Positions 1-10,033 are shown, numbered from the stretch's first letter. The stretch is DNA of 64,000 bases from Roseburia_C sp031555935 (GCA_031555935.1 JAVBTX010000006.1:124001-188000), one strand, 5' to 3'. Notes: generated by a model from the sequence alone, not told the origin. Translations and numbers: made by a program.

Positions 1-1
1 A

Positions 2-3000
2 AAACTGGCATCATTGGTCAATGGCGGTGATGCGGATTATCTCAGTGCTTGCTATCGGTTGACCGAGAGTATTACACTTGATTGCGCTTTAAATGGTAAC
101 TGGACGCCAATCGGAACGGATTCTTATCCATTCAAAGGAACATTTGACGGAAATGGTAAGGCCATCAGCAACATGACCATCGATAATTCTAGTGGTGATT
201 ACCAGGGTTTGTTTGGGAAAATCGACGGAGCCGTGATAGAAAAACTTGGTGTTACCGATGTGGCATTAACAACACACAGTAAATCCGGAGGCATTGCGGG
301 CCGTGTAACCAACAGCAGCATTACAAACTGTTACACAACCGGTTCAGTCAGTGGAACATATAGTAATATTGGCGGAATAGCCGGATATGTTGAGACAAAT
401 AGTACAATTTTGAACTGTTATTCTACCTGTGATGTTACGGGTGGTTTATATTATACTGGTGGAATTGCTGGTTATTTATCTAGCAGCAGCGTTTTAAACT
501 GCTACGCAACTGGGACGATTAGCGGAACTGAAAGCATCGGTGGCATTGTTGGAAATTCATCTAGTGGTACGGTATCAAATTGTGCGGCACTGAATGTGAA
601 GATAGCGGGAACTACTTCTGATGTCGGTCGTATTATTGGATCTGTCGTGGGTGCAACCTTATCGAACAATGTTGCATATAGCGAGATATTGAATCAAGCC
701 AACACAAAAACATGGAGTACAAAAGGTGCAGCAACAAACAATGGATTAGACATAAAAATGTCACAAGTGGTCACTCCATCATTCTGGTCCGCTACCATGA
801 ACTGGACGTCACCATGGATTTGCGGAGAGGGCAAGCTGCCGGTTCTGGCGGGTGACCAGGATGGCACGATTCCAAGCCATTTTGGAAGAACAGTCTTGAC
901 CATCACTGGAGTAACTGCAACAACTCGCTCCTATGACGGAACAACAACAGTAGTCCTAAGCGGCGGCGAGCTGTCAGGTGTACTGCCAGACGATGAAGGA
1001 GAGGTTGGTTTTACACTCGGAATTGGTGTAATGGAGGATAAAAATGTTGGTGATGGAAAAACCGTGACAACGAATATCCTTCTAACCGGCAGCGAGGCAG
1101 GTAACTATACCTTGACCCAGCCAACCGATGTCGTGGTTACAATTGAAGAAAGACCAATCACCATCACCGATGTAACCGCAACAACTCGCTCCTATGACGG
1201 AACAACAACAGTCGGCCTTAGCGACGGCGAGCTGTCCGGTGTACTGTCAGCCGATGAAGGAAAGGTTGGTTTCACACTTGGAAGTGGTGAAATGGATAAT
1301 AAAAAAGTTGGTGATGGAAAAACCGTAACAACGAATATCCTCCTAACCGGCAGCGAAGCAGGTAACTATACCTTGACCCAGCCAACCGATGTTACCGTTT
1401 CAATTACCGAAAGACCTGTCACCATCTCCGGACTATCAGCCAGCGATAAGGCATACGATGGAACAACGGCCGCAGTGGCAACCGGTACGGCTGTCATCGA
1501 TGGGAAAATTGATGGCGATGACTTAACCGTCGAAGCTGGCACCGCAGCATTTGATAGTGCAGACAAGGGCAAAGACAAGACCGTAACCTTTTCTGGCTAC
1601 ACCCTATCCGGTGATGATGCAGGGAATTATGAGCTGTCAGCCCAGCCAGCCGATGTAACCGCAAGCATCAAACCGGATCTTACAATTGCTGACATAAATG
1701 CAGTTACTCGCAGCTATGACGGTACCACCAATGTAACCTTAACCGGCGGAACCTTAGTCGGTGTTGATGAGGGCGATGATGTGGGATTTAACCTCGGCAT
1801 CGGAACCATGACTAACAAAAACGCAGGTACAAATAAAACCGTTACCACCAACATCACCCTAACCGGGGATGATAGCGACGATTACATTTTGACCCAGCCA
1901 ACCGATGTCGTGGTTACAATTGAAGAAAAATCAATCAACATCACTGATGTAACAGCAACACCTCGCACCTATAACGGAACACCAACAGTAGACCTTGGCG
2001 GCGGCGAGCTGTCCGGTGTACTGCCAGCTGATGAAGGAAAGGTTGGTTTCACACTCGGAAGTGGTGAAATGGATGATAAAAATGTCGGTGATGGAAAAAC
2101 CGTAACAACGAATATCCTCCTAACCGGCAGCGAAGCAGGTAACTATACCTTGACCCAGCCAACCGATGTTACCGTTGCGATTACCGAAAGACCGGTCACC
2201 ATCACCGGTCTATCAGCCAGCAGCAAGGTACACGATGGCACCACCAAAGCCAGCATAACTGGAACTGCAGTTATCAATGGAAAAATCGCAGGCGACAACC
2301 TGACTGTAATAACTGGAACCGCGGCCTTTGACAATGCCAATGTCGGCACCGGCAAGACCGTCACCTTCAGCGGCTTCTCCCTAACCGGAACCGACGCTGG
2401 CAACTACACCTTGTCAGCGCAACCAGCTAGTGTGAAAGCCAACATCACGGCAAAGCCAATCGTCAAGACCAACCAGACCATCACGGCGAAGAACTTCACC
2501 AAAGCATACGGTGATAAGGCCTTTAACCTAGGTGCAAAGTGCAGTGTATCAAGCACAAAGCTAACCTATACATCAAACAACAAAGCGGTTTGTACCATAT
2601 CCTCCACCGGTAAGATAACCATCAAGGGAACCGGTAAAGCGACCATCACCATCACCGCCCCGGGCAGTGAGAAGTACAATCAGGCAACCAAGAAAATCAC
2701 CATCAAGGTCAGCCCGAAAAAGCCAACGCTGTCCAGCGTCAAAACGCCAAAGACGAAACAGGTCGCCGTTACATGGAAGAAGGACACCAGAGCAACCGGC
2801 TATGAAGTGCAGATATCCACGAAAAGCAACTTCAAATCCGGAAATAAATCGAAGGTGATAACGAAGAACAAGACCATTACCTATACATTTACAAAGCTGA
2901 AAAAAGGAACGACATACTATGGTCACGTCCGCGCTTACAAAACAATCGATGGCAAGAAGGTATATGGCGCTTGGTCGGCGGCGAAGAAAGTGAAGTGTAA

Positions 3001-3004
3001 GTAA
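2..3004 (+). CDS. Secreted multi-repeat protein with GLUG, YDG, Big-like and FN3-like modules (5' end outside window)
   Basis: The reading frame is open to the left edge, so the true start and any signal peptide lie outside; about 1000 residues are visible. The first ~245 residues are GLUG-type repeats (recurring GGIAG and NCYxTG motifs), as in M26-peptidase-like surface proteins. Next come six YDG modules of about 86 residues (roughly 295-813), each with a YDGTT-like motif and a GNYxL motif. Then follow a Big-like bacterial Ig segment (about 820-895) and a fibronectin-III-like domain (about 900-995) containing VTWKKDTRATGYEVQIS. No LPXTG or C-terminal membrane anchor is present. It is probably a secreted or surface adhesin-like protein; its ligand is unknown. 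Codons are richer in C-ending triplets than in neighbouring genes. Confidence 0.8.
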   Translation, partial: KLASLVNGGDADYLSACYRLTESITLDCALNGNWTPIGTDSYPFKGTFDGNGKAISNMTIDNSSGDYQGLFGKIDGAVIEKLGVTDVALTTHSKSGGIAGRVTNSSITNCYTTGSVSGTYSNIGGIAGYVETNSTILNCYSTCDVTGGLYYTGGIAGYLSSSSVLNCYATGTISGTESIGGIVGNSSSGTVSNCAALNVKIAGTTSDVGRIIGSVVGATLSNNVAYSEILNQANTKTWSTKGAATNNGLDIKMSQVVTPSFWSATMNWTSPWICGEGKLPVLAGDQDGTIPSHFGRTVLTITGVTATTRSYDGTTTVVLSGGELSGVLPDDEGEVGFTLGIGVMEDKNVGDGKTVTTNILLTGSEAGNYTLTQPTDVVVTIEERPITITDVTATTRSYDGTTTVGLSDGELSGVLSADEGKVGFTLGSGEMDNKKVGDGKTVTTNILLTGSEAGNYTLTQPTDVTVSITERPVTISGLSASDKAYDGTTAAVATGTAVIDGKIDGDDLTVEAGTAAFDSADKGKDKTVTFSGYTLSGDDAGNYELSAQPADVTASIKPDLTIADINAVTRSYDGTTNVTLTGGTLVGVDEGDDVGFNLGIGTMTNKNAGTNKTVTTNITLTGDDSDDYILTQPTDVVVTIEEKSINITDVTATPRTYNGTPTVDLGGGELSGVLPADEGKVGFTLGSGEMDDKNVGDGKTVTTNILLTGSEAGNYTLTQPTDVTVAITERPVTITGLSASSKVHDGTTKASITGTAVINGKIAGDNLTVITGTAAFDNANVGTGKTVTFSGFSLTGTDAGNYTLSAQPASVKANITAKPIVKTNQTITAKNFTKAYGDKAFNLGAKCSVSSTKLTYTSNNKAVCTISSTGKITIKGTGKATITITAPGSEKYNQATKKITIKVSPKKPTLSSVKTPKTKQVAVTWKKDTRATGYEVQISTKSNFKSGNKSKVITKNKTITYTFTKLKKGTTYYGHVRAYKTIDGKKVYGAWSAAKKVKCK
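896..2450 (+). repeat. Tandem YDG-module array, about 258-bp period, inside the secreted protein gene
   Basis: Six in-frame modules of about 86 codons follow one another. Modules 1, 2 and 5 are very similar in DNA. The 90-bp stretch at 1310-1399 is identical to 2087-2176, 777 bp downstream (259 codons), so recombination between copies would keep the frame. The modules are older where they diverge (3, 4 and 6) and recently homogenised or duplicated where they match. Confidence 0.85.
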
Positions 3005-3052
3005 AAAAGAAAAGTTAAAAAATGTAAATTAAGATATCAGATGTATTTTTAA

Positions 3053-3119
3053 CAGCTAGATGAAAACAAGCGGTAGGTACACGCATTACCTGCCGCCTGT
3101 TTCATCTGGCTGTTTTTTT
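3053..3119 (+). terminator. Strong rho-independent terminator after the repeat protein
   Basis: A long, nearly perfect hairpin: the left arm around AGATGAAA..GCGGTAGGTA pairs with TACCTGCCGC..TTTCATCT and is followed by a run of seven T. Confidence 0.9.
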
Positions 3120-3320
3120 ACTGCGTTAGCATAAGTTGTTTGGGTAATCTTGAGTAAAAAATGTTGTTGCCATTTATGTAGTGTAATGCTATACTTTTAC
3201 CCAAGATCATAGTACGCATTCGCGGTTCTATTTTCTAATGACAAATCGTCAAATATTTCTCGAACAAAACAAATGAATATGTTGCAGCTTGCATAAAACG
3301 TAAGGAAAGTATGGTTTTTT

Positions 3321-3349
3321 TTGTTCTAACGTGCTATGATACATATAAG
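3321..3349 (+). promoter_or_regulatory. Candidate SigA-type promoter for the Rpn-family gene
   Basis: TTGTTC and TATAAG are separated by 17 bp, 84 bp before the gene. The rest of the 3120-3432 intergenic stretch is AT-rich and shows no ORF or convincing RNA structure. Confidence 0.4.
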
Positions 3350-3432
3350 TGAATTGTAGAAATCTACATCAAAATCCTTTTCTGTATTTATCCAGCCAGC
3401 AACATGAAAAGCACAGGAAAGGAACCTAATTT

Positions 3433-4374
3433 ATGGAGAAAAAACAAGAACAAGAAAACTTTATCATGTTACCAACAGTAGACTTTTGTTTCAAAGAGCT
3501 GATGCAGAATGCCAAGGTGAGAAAAGGCTTTATCGCCGCATTGCTAAAAATCAGCCCAGAAAGCATTGAAGCAACCACCCTTTTACCAACCATCATGGAC
3601 CGTCAATATGAAGACGATAAGCTATGCATCTTAGATGTTCGCGTGCAGTTAATTAACAAGACCCAGTTGGACTTAGAAATGCAGGTAAACTATTTTGCGT
3701 ATTGGGACGAACGAGTTTTATTATACCTATGCAAGATGTATGTCGAGCAGATAAAAATGGGTGATGATTATGATAGTCTCCAGAAGTGTATTCATGTAAG
3801 TATTTTAGATTTTATTCAATTCCCAGAAGATGAGGAATGCTACCGGTCAATTCATTTACGTGATGACAAAACGGGAGAGCTTTATTCGGACAAGCTGGAG
3901 CTTCATGTGCTGGAATTGAAAAAGTTGCCTAAAGAAGTAAAAACCGGTGAAGATATCATTACATGGATGAAGTTTTTCAGTGGAAAGAGCAAGGAGGAAT
4001 TCGAGCGTATGGCGAAGACAAACGAATATGTAGACGAAGCATACCAAGCATTGATGAAGCTGAGTGCAGATGAGCGAAAGAAATTGGAATACGAAGCGCG
4101 TGAAAAAGCGGTGAGAGATTATAACTCACAGATGCGAAGTGCAGAGAAGCGCGGGAAAGAGTTAGGAAAACAGCAAGGAATTGAGTTGGGCAAACAGCAA
4201 GGAATACAACAAGAAATACAGCACGGAATAGAGTCCTTAGTTGAAACCTGTCAGGAATTAGGTGCTACTGAGAAATATATCCTCACCAAATTAATCACCG
4301 ATTTTAATATTACAACCGAACAAGCAAAAACATATTTAAGTGAATATTCTAAAGTTAAACCAAGCGTAAAATGA
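3433..4374 (+). CDS. Rpn/PD-(D/E)XK nuclease family (transposase-like) protein
   Basis: A 313-residue protein of the Rpn/transposase_31-like PD-(D/E)XK family. The N-terminal half has the family layout: LPTVDFCFKELM near the start, a core with ILDVRV (catalytic Asp candidate) and LDLEMQV (Glu-x-Gln replacing the usual ExK), then the FIQFPEDEECYRSIHLRD segment. The C-terminal part is a Lys/Gln-rich, probably coiled region with GKELGKQQGIELGKQQGI-type heptads, the length-variable tail typical of these proteins. Relatives can promote recA-independent recombination, but many copies are of unknown role. No terminal repeats flank it, so it is not a recognisable transposon. It appears to be a single-gene unit. 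Confidence 0.8.
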   Translation: MEKKQEQENFIMLPTVDFCFKELMQNAKVRKGFIAALLKISPESIEATTLLPTIMDRQYEDDKLCILDVRVQLINKTQLDLEMQVNYFAYWDERVLLYLCKMYVEQIKMGDDYDSLQKCIHVSILDFIQFPEDEECYRSIHLRDDKTGELYSDKLELHVLELKKLPKEVKTGEDIITWMKFFSGKSKEEFERMAKTNEYVDEAYQALMKLSADERKKLEYEAREKAVRDYNSQMRSAEKRGKELGKQQGIELGKQQGIQQEIQHGIESLVETCQELGATEKYILTKLITDFNITTEQAKTYLSEYSKVKPSVK

Positions 4375-4399
4375 AATGATAGGTAAAAAACAAAAAAAG

Positions 4400-4428
4400 T
4401 TGTCCTTTTCACCTTTCATTGGTATAAT
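4400..4428 (+). promoter_or_regulatory. SigA-type promoter for the small membrane protein
   Basis: TTGTCC, a 17-bp spacer and a perfect TATAAT, 55 bp upstream of the ATG at 4484. Confidence 0.7.
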
Positions 4429-4483
4429 GTACGAAAAGGGCTGAATACCCCCATTAAGTAAAAAACGAGAGGTTTATTTTATT

Positions 4484-4942
4484 ATGGAAAAAGAAACAAA
4501 ATCAATGGACACCGAGGTGACCATGGGCACAGAAGTGACCATGAAAGAGTTTGTGACCAACTCCGGTACCCGTGACATCAAGAAAAAAGCCGTTCAAGCG
4601 AAGCGGGCTTATGCAAGAAAAAACATTGTATCAGAACTTTTAGAGTTACTAAAAAATAAGCAGTACATGGCATTGCTACTATATGCATTGGTGGTAATTG
4701 CAGGAATAATTGTCAGCATTTTTGTATGTGAGATTCCCGTTGTTCCAGTATGTATGATTGTAGTAATTGAAGCATTGCTGGCGGTGTGTCTGCATAATCT
4801 GCCAATCTGGCTTCATGGTGTTGTGATTGTCATCCAGATTATAAGCGGTATTATTTTTGAAAAATTGATATTTATGATATTAACAGCACTGCTTTATCTT
4901 GGCGCAATTTTTGCACTGCGTTTTATCATTAAGGACAAGTAA
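4484..4942 (+). CDS. Small membrane protein of unknown function
   Basis: A 152-residue protein not recognised as a named family. The first ~60 residues are soluble and charged, with an internal repeat (TEVTMGTEVTM) and a Lys/Arg-rich stretch (IKKKAVQAKRAYARKN). The remainder holds three or four hydrophobic helices (about residues 65-85, 88-105, 108-128, 130-147) and ends in a short basic tail. It has its own promoter and terminator, so it is a monocistronic unit. The promoter and a clean ribosome site (GAGAGG) support that it is a real gene; function cannot be inferred from context. Confidence 0.75.
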   Translation: MEKETKSMDTEVTMGTEVTMKEFVTNSGTRDIKKKAVQAKRAYARKNIVSELLELLKNKQYMALLLYALVVIAGIIVSIFVCEIPVVPVCMIVVIEALLAVCLHNLPIWLHGVVIVIQIISGIIFEKLIFMILTALLYLGAIFALRFIIKDK

Positions 4943-4955
4943 ATTTTTACCAGAG

Positions 4956-5008
4956 GAAACTTATCAGATAGCGAAATGTCGTTATGAATGATAAGTTTCT
5001 TTTTTTTA
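4956..5008 (+). terminator. Rho-independent terminator
   Basis: GAAACTTATCA pairs with TGATAAGTTTC and is followed by a run of eight T. Confidence 0.85.
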
Positions 5009-5140
5009 TGGAAACGCCCTAAAAAATGATAGAATTGTACAACTTTAAGAACGAATATATCAAGAAAAAAATCTAGTTACAATTTATAATGAAAGAAAAC
5101 AAGCAGGGTAACTATGTGGATAGTTTAGGAGGGTATGGCA

Positions 5141-6886
5141 ATGGAGCTAGGACTTATTTCGCACAGGTCGGCAGTCAACGAATGTTATGCATTAAACGAG
5201 CGGGAATTAGAAATTACGATTCGAACGGGATATGATGTTGAAAAGGTATTTATTTGTTATGGTGATCCATTTTCATCTGGCATTTTAGGCGGTGCAGAAA
5301 AGTGGAGTGGTGAAAAAAAGGAAGTTACCGAGTTCAAGCGTTTACCACACCAGAGACTCTGGAGTATTCAGGTCAAACCAGATTTTCGTCGCTGTAAATA
5401 CTATTTTGAACTATGGGCTGGAGAAGAGGTTATTTTTTATTTTGAAGATGGCTGTTATACGCAGGAACGGATGCAGATTCCGGGCCGAAAAGAACAATGC
5501 TTTTTCTTTCCGTGGATGAATCCGTCGGATGTAAATGATACTCCTGATTGGGCCAAAGATACCATCTGGTATCAGATTTTTCCAGACCGGTTTTGTAATG
5601 GTGATATGTCTCGCAATCCGCATGGAATGAAACCGTGGAAATGTGAAACAGTGCATTATCGGGATGTTTATGGCGGAGATTTGCGTGGGATTCGAAATAA
5701 AATTCCATATTTAAAGGATTTGGGAATCACGGGAATTTATCTGACACCGATTTTTGCCTCAAGCTCCAATCATAAATATAACACGGCTGATTACTATCAT
5801 ATTGATGAAGCCTTCGGTGATGATGAAGAATTTATCTGCATGGTGAATGAAGCGCATGAGGCTGGAATCCGCATTATGTTGGATGCCGTGTTTAATCACA
5901 GTGGTGAGCAGTTTGCGCCGTGGCTGGATGTGGTGGAAAATGGACCAGCGTCGAAGTATTTTGACTGGTTCTTTGTTCATCAGTTTCCATTTAATCAGAA
6001 AAATGGCAGTACCAAGGATGGCAGATACGATTCATTTGCTTTTCATGGTGGTATGCCCAAATTGAATACAAATAATCCCGAAGTAATTGCATATTTTAAA
6101 CAGCTATGCTGTCATTGGCTGAAGGATTGGAACGTGGATGGGATTCGTTTCGATGTTGGTAACGAGGTTTCGCATACATTTTTGAAGGAATTGCGCAAAG
6201 AATTAAAGTCAGTGAATCCAGAAGTCTATTTGTTGGGCGAAATCTGGCATGATTCGATTAACTGGCTGATGGGTGACGAATATGATTCGGTGATGAATTA
6301 CCCATTGGAGCAGACTATTAATGATTTTTTTATTGATGAGAGCAGAAGTGGCGTGGATTTAGAACACGGATTAAATAGATGTTATAGCATGTATATGAAG
6401 CAAACGAATCGAGTGTTGTTTAACCTGTTGGATTCACATGATACCGAGCGGCTTATTACACGAGCAGGCACACTTGGCAAATTTTATCAGCAGCTATCGC
6501 TGTTGTTTACGATGGAAGGTTCACCATGTATTTATTATGGAACGGAAATCGTTATGCCGGGTGGATTTGACCCAGACTGTCGTCGTTGTATGCCGTGGCA
6601 GGACATTGAGCAGGGTAAATACGATGATAAGATTGCTAATATGAAGCAGTTGATAAAGCTGCGCAAGGATTACGAGGCGTGTAAAACTGACCAGATAATG
6701 TGGTGTCATGATGCCAAAAATCCAAGAGTGGTTCATTATGTAAAAACATTTGACGGTGTTAATTTGCATGTGATATTAAATACATCAAAGGAAGCAGTGG
6801 AGCTTCCAGAAGGTCGTGAACTTTTATTTGCCTATGGGAAGAATGGAACTTATTTAGAGGCGGATGGAACCTATATCTTTATTTGA
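5141..6886 (+). CDS. GH13 alpha-glycosidase (neopullulanase / cyclomaltodextrinase type)
   Basis: A cytoplasmic alpha-glucan hydrolase (no signal peptide), 581 residues. An N-terminal CBM34-like beta domain (about 1-120) precedes the (beta/alpha)8 catalytic domain opening with DTIWYQIFPDRFCNGD. The conserved GH13 regions are visible: DAVFNHSG, GIRFDVGNE (nucleophile Asp338), LLGEIW (acid/base Glu367) and LLDSHDTER (Asp434). The N-terminal domain plus these motifs point to the GH13_20 neopullulanase/maltogenic amylase group, acting on maltodextrins or cyclodextrins; exact specificity is uncertain. The ATG at 5141 is preferred over 5135 because the TTAGGAGGG ribosome site ends 7 nt before it and only 1 nt before the earlier ATG. 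It has its own terminator and no transporter genes alongside. Confidence 0.93.
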   Translation: MELGLISHRSAVNECYALNERELEITIRTGYDVEKVFICYGDPFSSGILGGAEKWSGEKKEVTEFKRLPHQRLWSIQVKPDFRRCKYYFELWAGEEVIFYFEDGCYTQERMQIPGRKEQCFFFPWMNPSDVNDTPDWAKDTIWYQIFPDRFCNGDMSRNPHGMKPWKCETVHYRDVYGGDLRGIRNKIPYLKDLGITGIYLTPIFASSSNHKYNTADYYHIDEAFGDDEEFICMVNEAHEAGIRIMLDAVFNHSGEQFAPWLDVVENGPASKYFDWFFVHQFPFNQKNGSTKDGRYDSFAFHGGMPKLNTNNPEVIAYFKQLCCHWLKDWNVDGIRFDVGNEVSHTFLKELRKELKSVNPEVYLLGEIWHDSINWLMGDEYDSVMNYPLEQTINDFFIDESRSGVDLEHGLNRCYSMYMKQTNRVLFNLLDSHDTERLITRAGTLGKFYQQLSLLFTMEGSPCIYYGTEIVMPGGFDPDCRRCMPWQDIEQGKYDDKIANMKQLIKLRKDYEACKTDQIMWCHDAKNPRVVHYVKTFDGVNLHVILNTSKEAVELPEGRELLFAYGKNGTYLEADGTYIFI

Positions 6887-6898
6887 CAAATGCCTGTA

Positions 6899-6934
6899 AA
6901 CAAGGTGCAGTTTCTTTTTGCACCTTGTTTTTTT
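6899..6934 (+). terminator. Rho-independent terminator
   Basis: AACAAGGTGCA pairs with TGCACCTTGTT and is followed by a T run. Confidence 0.9.
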
Positions 6935-7071
6935 GGGTGTAGCGCAATCTAACTTCACATTTTATGCTGATTAATTTATAAAGTTTATAAAAAGTTTATT
7001 GGTATATATTGTGAAAAACGATTATACTCAATGAGATGTAGCAAGGTTAAGGAAAAAAGGAGATAAATAAT

Positions 7072-9900
7072 ATGCTTCAAATCAAAGAGATAAGCAAAAA
7101 GTATATAACCGGTGAATTAGAACAGACAGCATTAGATAAAGTCAGTCTGAATTTAAGAGATAATGAGTTTGTCGCTATCCTCGGGCCGAGTGGTTCAGGA
7201 AAGACGACACTGTTAAATGTTATCGGTGGTTTAGACCGTTATGACAGCGGCGATTTGATTATCAATGGAATTTCAACAAAAAAATATAAGGACCGTGATT
7301 GGGATTCTTATCGTAATCATACCATTGGTTTCGTTTTTCAAAGCTATAACTTGATTCCGCATCAGTCCATCTTATCCAATGTTGAGCTGGCACTTACTAT
7401 TTCCGGAGTTGGTAAAAGTGAGCGAAGACGACGGGCAAAAGAGGCTTTAATTAAAGTAGGGTTAGGCGAGCAGCTTCATAAGAAACCAAATCAAATGTCT
7501 GGTGGACAGATGCAGCGTGTCGCAATTGCCAGAGCATTGGTAAATGACCCTGATATTCTGTTAGCAGATGAACCAACCGGAGCCTTAGATACGGAAACCA
7601 GTGTTCAGGTAATGGATTTGTTAAAAGAAGTTGCAAAAGACCGATTGGTTGTAATGGTAACGCATAATCCTGAATTGGCGGAAGAATACGCGACTAGAAT
7701 TGTCAAACTGCGTGATGGAAAAGTGATTGATGACACCGATGCTTTTCAGGTTGACACGAAAGCAGTAGAAAAACCACGTCATGAAAATATGGGCAAATCT
7801 TCTATGTCATTGTTTACCGCATTGGCATTGAGTTTCAATAATTTAAGAACCAAGAAAGGTCGGACCTTCTTGACGGCATTTGCCGGTTCGATTGGAATTA
7901 TTGGTATTTCACTGATATTGTCGATATCAACCGGGGTAAATGATTATATTACTAATTTACAGAAGGATACAATGACCTCATACCCAATTGAAATTGATGA
8001 GGAAACCTTTGATTTGAGTAGTATGATATCGGCTGGTGGCAGACCGGGTGAAAAAGACAGTATCCATGAATTAGATGCGGTCTATTCAGATTCCTCACGG
8101 TTAGAGCGGGCTAGCACAGCAATGACTAGTTTGACGGAAAATAACCTGACCGAGTTTAAAAAGTATCTGGAAGATAAGGATAGCGAGGTACAACAGTACC
8201 TTGGCGTGAATGGTGTGGTATATTCCTATGATACCAAGTTTAATGTATACACCTATGATACCGAAGACAAATTGATTAATACGGATGGTGTTGAACTAGT
8301 TGCAAAAAATTCTCCAGCGTCAATGATGAGCGGGATGGCAGGAATGGAATCCTTTACCAAAATGATGACTTCTAGTAATTTTGAAGAGCTGTTGGCGGGA
8401 ACATCTGATGATTTGGTTAGTCCGGTGGTACAGGAGAGCTATGAACTGCTCTACGGAGATTGGCCGACGAATTATAATGAGGTGGTTTGCTTCTTAGATG
8501 AAAACAATGAAATCACAATAACGGCATTATATGAGATGGGTTTACTACCATCTACTGAGTATAAAGATGTAATGACGAAAATAGAAAATAGCGAAGAAGT
8601 GGAATTTGAGGAACATAGCTGGAGTTATAAAGATATTTGTAACCAGACCTTTTATTTAGTTCCAGCCTGTGACTTCTATACCGAAAATAGCGAAGGAACC
8701 TTTGATTATGCTGGTGGTGATGCCAACAAAATTGAGAACCTGTTGACCGATGCGGTGGAATTAAAGATTGTTGGTGTTGTCAGTCCGAAAGAGGATGCAA
8801 CCTATTCGGCAGTTCGTAGTGTGATTGGTTATTCTTCCGCTTTGACAGATTACATTATTGAGCATACCAGTGACAGTCCGGTGGTAACAGCTCAAATGGA
8901 AAGTCAGGATATAAATGTACTAAGTGGTATTACCTTCTCACCATCTGATGATGCAACGAAGATTGCAGATGCTAAGGAATATTTAGAACATTTAAATGTT
9001 TCGGAAAAAGCGGCGCTTTATACGAGTATGATGATGTCAGTGTCGGGTGAAAATGCGGGTGAAACAACCGACATGTCGGAAATGAACGATAGCTCAGATG
9101 CATCAGTGCTGAGCGAGGCAGATATATCGCAGATGAGTGAAGTTCCAGACATGTCACAGGTAGATTTGTCGCAGATGGGCGAGGTGCCAACGAGTGAGGC
9201 CGAGATGGCCGCCGCTTTAGATTATTATTTGGAAGACCCAGAAGATGATACGCTGCTATTAATTTATGACACATATGTTTCTTCGGGTAGCTATGATGAT
9301 AATATGGATAGTTTTGGGGTAGTTAGTGTGGAGGCTCCGGCATCCATCAGTATTTATGCTGATAGCTTTGAAGACAAGGACGCGATTGCTGATTGCATTA
9401 AAAACTATAACAAAACGGTTTCCGAGGATAATCAGATTACGTACACGGACTATGTTGGCATGTTGATGTCTTCTGTCACTACGATTGTAAATGTAATTTC
9501 TTATGTATTAATTGCATTTGTTGCAGTATCTTTGGTGGTTTCCTCAATTATGATTGGAATTATTACTTATATCTCAGTATTAGAGCGAACCAAAGAGATT
9601 GGTATTTTGCGTGCGATTGGAGCATCGAAGCACAATGTTTCTCAGGTCTTTAATGCCGAAACATTTATTGTTGGAGCGTGTGCCGGAGCATTGGGAATAG
9701 GAATCACCCTGTTGTTATTGATTCCAGGTAATGCGATACTTCATTCCGTTACTGGTTTGACGACAATACATGCAGCCTTACCGGTTGGCAGTGCAATATT
9801 CTTAATTATCCTTAGTATTTTCCTGACGTTATTAGGTGGATTTATTCCGGCTAAAATGGCAGCGAAGAAGGACCCGGTAAAAGCTCTTAGAACAGAATAA
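7072..9900 (+). CDS. Fused ABC transporter ATPase-permease, MacB/FtsX type
   Basis: A single 942-residue polypeptide carrying both halves of a MacB-like ABC exporter. The N-terminal ATPase has Walker A GPSGSGKT (residues 38-45), signature MSGGQMQRVAIARAL and Walker B ILLADEPTGALD. A first membrane helix lies near residues 265-290. A large extracytoplasmic domain of about 500 residues follows, with a Met/Ser/Asp-rich low-complexity stretch around 665-710 (SEM/SQM repeats). Three helices with an FtsX-type motif (ERTKEIGILRAIGAS) close the protein. MacB relatives use mechanotransmission to export peptides or lipids, or to signal antibiotic stress; the substrate here is unknown. The PadR regulator 160 bp downstream is a plausible controller. 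Ribosome site AAAAGGAGA precedes the ATG. Confidence 0.9.
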   Translation: MLQIKEISKKYITGELEQTALDKVSLNLRDNEFVAILGPSGSGKTTLLNVIGGLDRYDSGDLIINGISTKKYKDRDWDSYRNHTIGFVFQSYNLIPHQSILSNVELALTISGVGKSERRRRAKEALIKVGLGEQLHKKPNQMSGGQMQRVAIARALVNDPDILLADEPTGALDTETSVQVMDLLKEVAKDRLVVMVTHNPELAEEYATRIVKLRDGKVIDDTDAFQVDTKAVEKPRHENMGKSSMSLFTALALSFNNLRTKKGRTFLTAFAGSIGIIGISLILSISTGVNDYITNLQKDTMTSYPIEIDEETFDLSSMISAGGRPGEKDSIHELDAVYSDSSRLERASTAMTSLTENNLTEFKKYLEDKDSEVQQYLGVNGVVYSYDTKFNVYTYDTEDKLINTDGVELVAKNSPASMMSGMAGMESFTKMMTSSNFEELLAGTSDDLVSPVVQESYELLYGDWPTNYNEVVCFLDENNEITITALYEMGLLPSTEYKDVMTKIENSEEVEFEEHSWSYKDICNQTFYLVPACDFYTENSEGTFDYAGGDANKIENLLTDAVELKIVGVVSPKEDATYSAVRSVIGYSSALTDYIIEHTSDSPVVTAQMESQDINVLSGITFSPSDDATKIADAKEYLEHLNVSEKAALYTSMMMSVSGENAGETTDMSEMNDSSDASVLSEADISQMSEVPDMSQVDLSQMGEVPTSEAEMAAALDYYLEDPEDDTLLLIYDTYVSSGSYDDNMDSFGVVSVEAPASISIYADSFEDKDAIADCIKNYNKTVSEDNQITYTDYVGMLMSSVTTIVNVISYVLIAFVAVSLVVSSIMIGIITYISVLERTKEIGILRAIGASKHNVSQVFNAETFIVGACAGALGIGITLLLLIPGNAILHSVTGLTTIHAALPVGSAIFLIILSIFLTLLGGFIPAKMAAKKDPVKALRTE

Positions 9901-9915
9901 TAGATATCACAAAAG

Positions 9916-9951
9916 TTGCGTATGGCGAAAACAGTCTTACGCAATTTTTTT
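9916..9951 (+). terminator. Rho-independent terminator
   Basis: TTGCGTA pairs with TACGCAA and is followed by TTTTTTT. Confidence 0.85.
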
Positions 9952-9958
9952 ATTTATG

Positions 9959-10033
9959 TTGACACTCGACATATGTCGTGGTACGATATAGTTATAAATA
10001 TATCGAGTGGCGACATATCAATGGACGACATAT
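9959..10033 (+). promoter_or_regulatory. padR promoter with palindromic and repeated operator motifs
   Basis: A consensus TTGACA (9959-9964) and TACGAT (9982-9987) are 17 bp apart. The spacer holds the perfect 12-bp palindrome CGACATATGTCG (9967-9978). The motif GACATAT recurs at 10012-10018 and 10027-10033 between promoter and gene. PadR proteins are commonly autoregulated through such dyads, so this is probably the operator. Confidence 0.75.

Noticed and set aside
896..2450. CRISPR-like array
   Set aside because: The repeats are long, in frame and without unique spacers; they are protein modules.
3433..4374. Insertion sequence around the Rpn/transposase-like gene
   Set aside because: No terminal inverted repeats or target-site duplications were found; the gene has its own upstream region and neighbours are unrelated.
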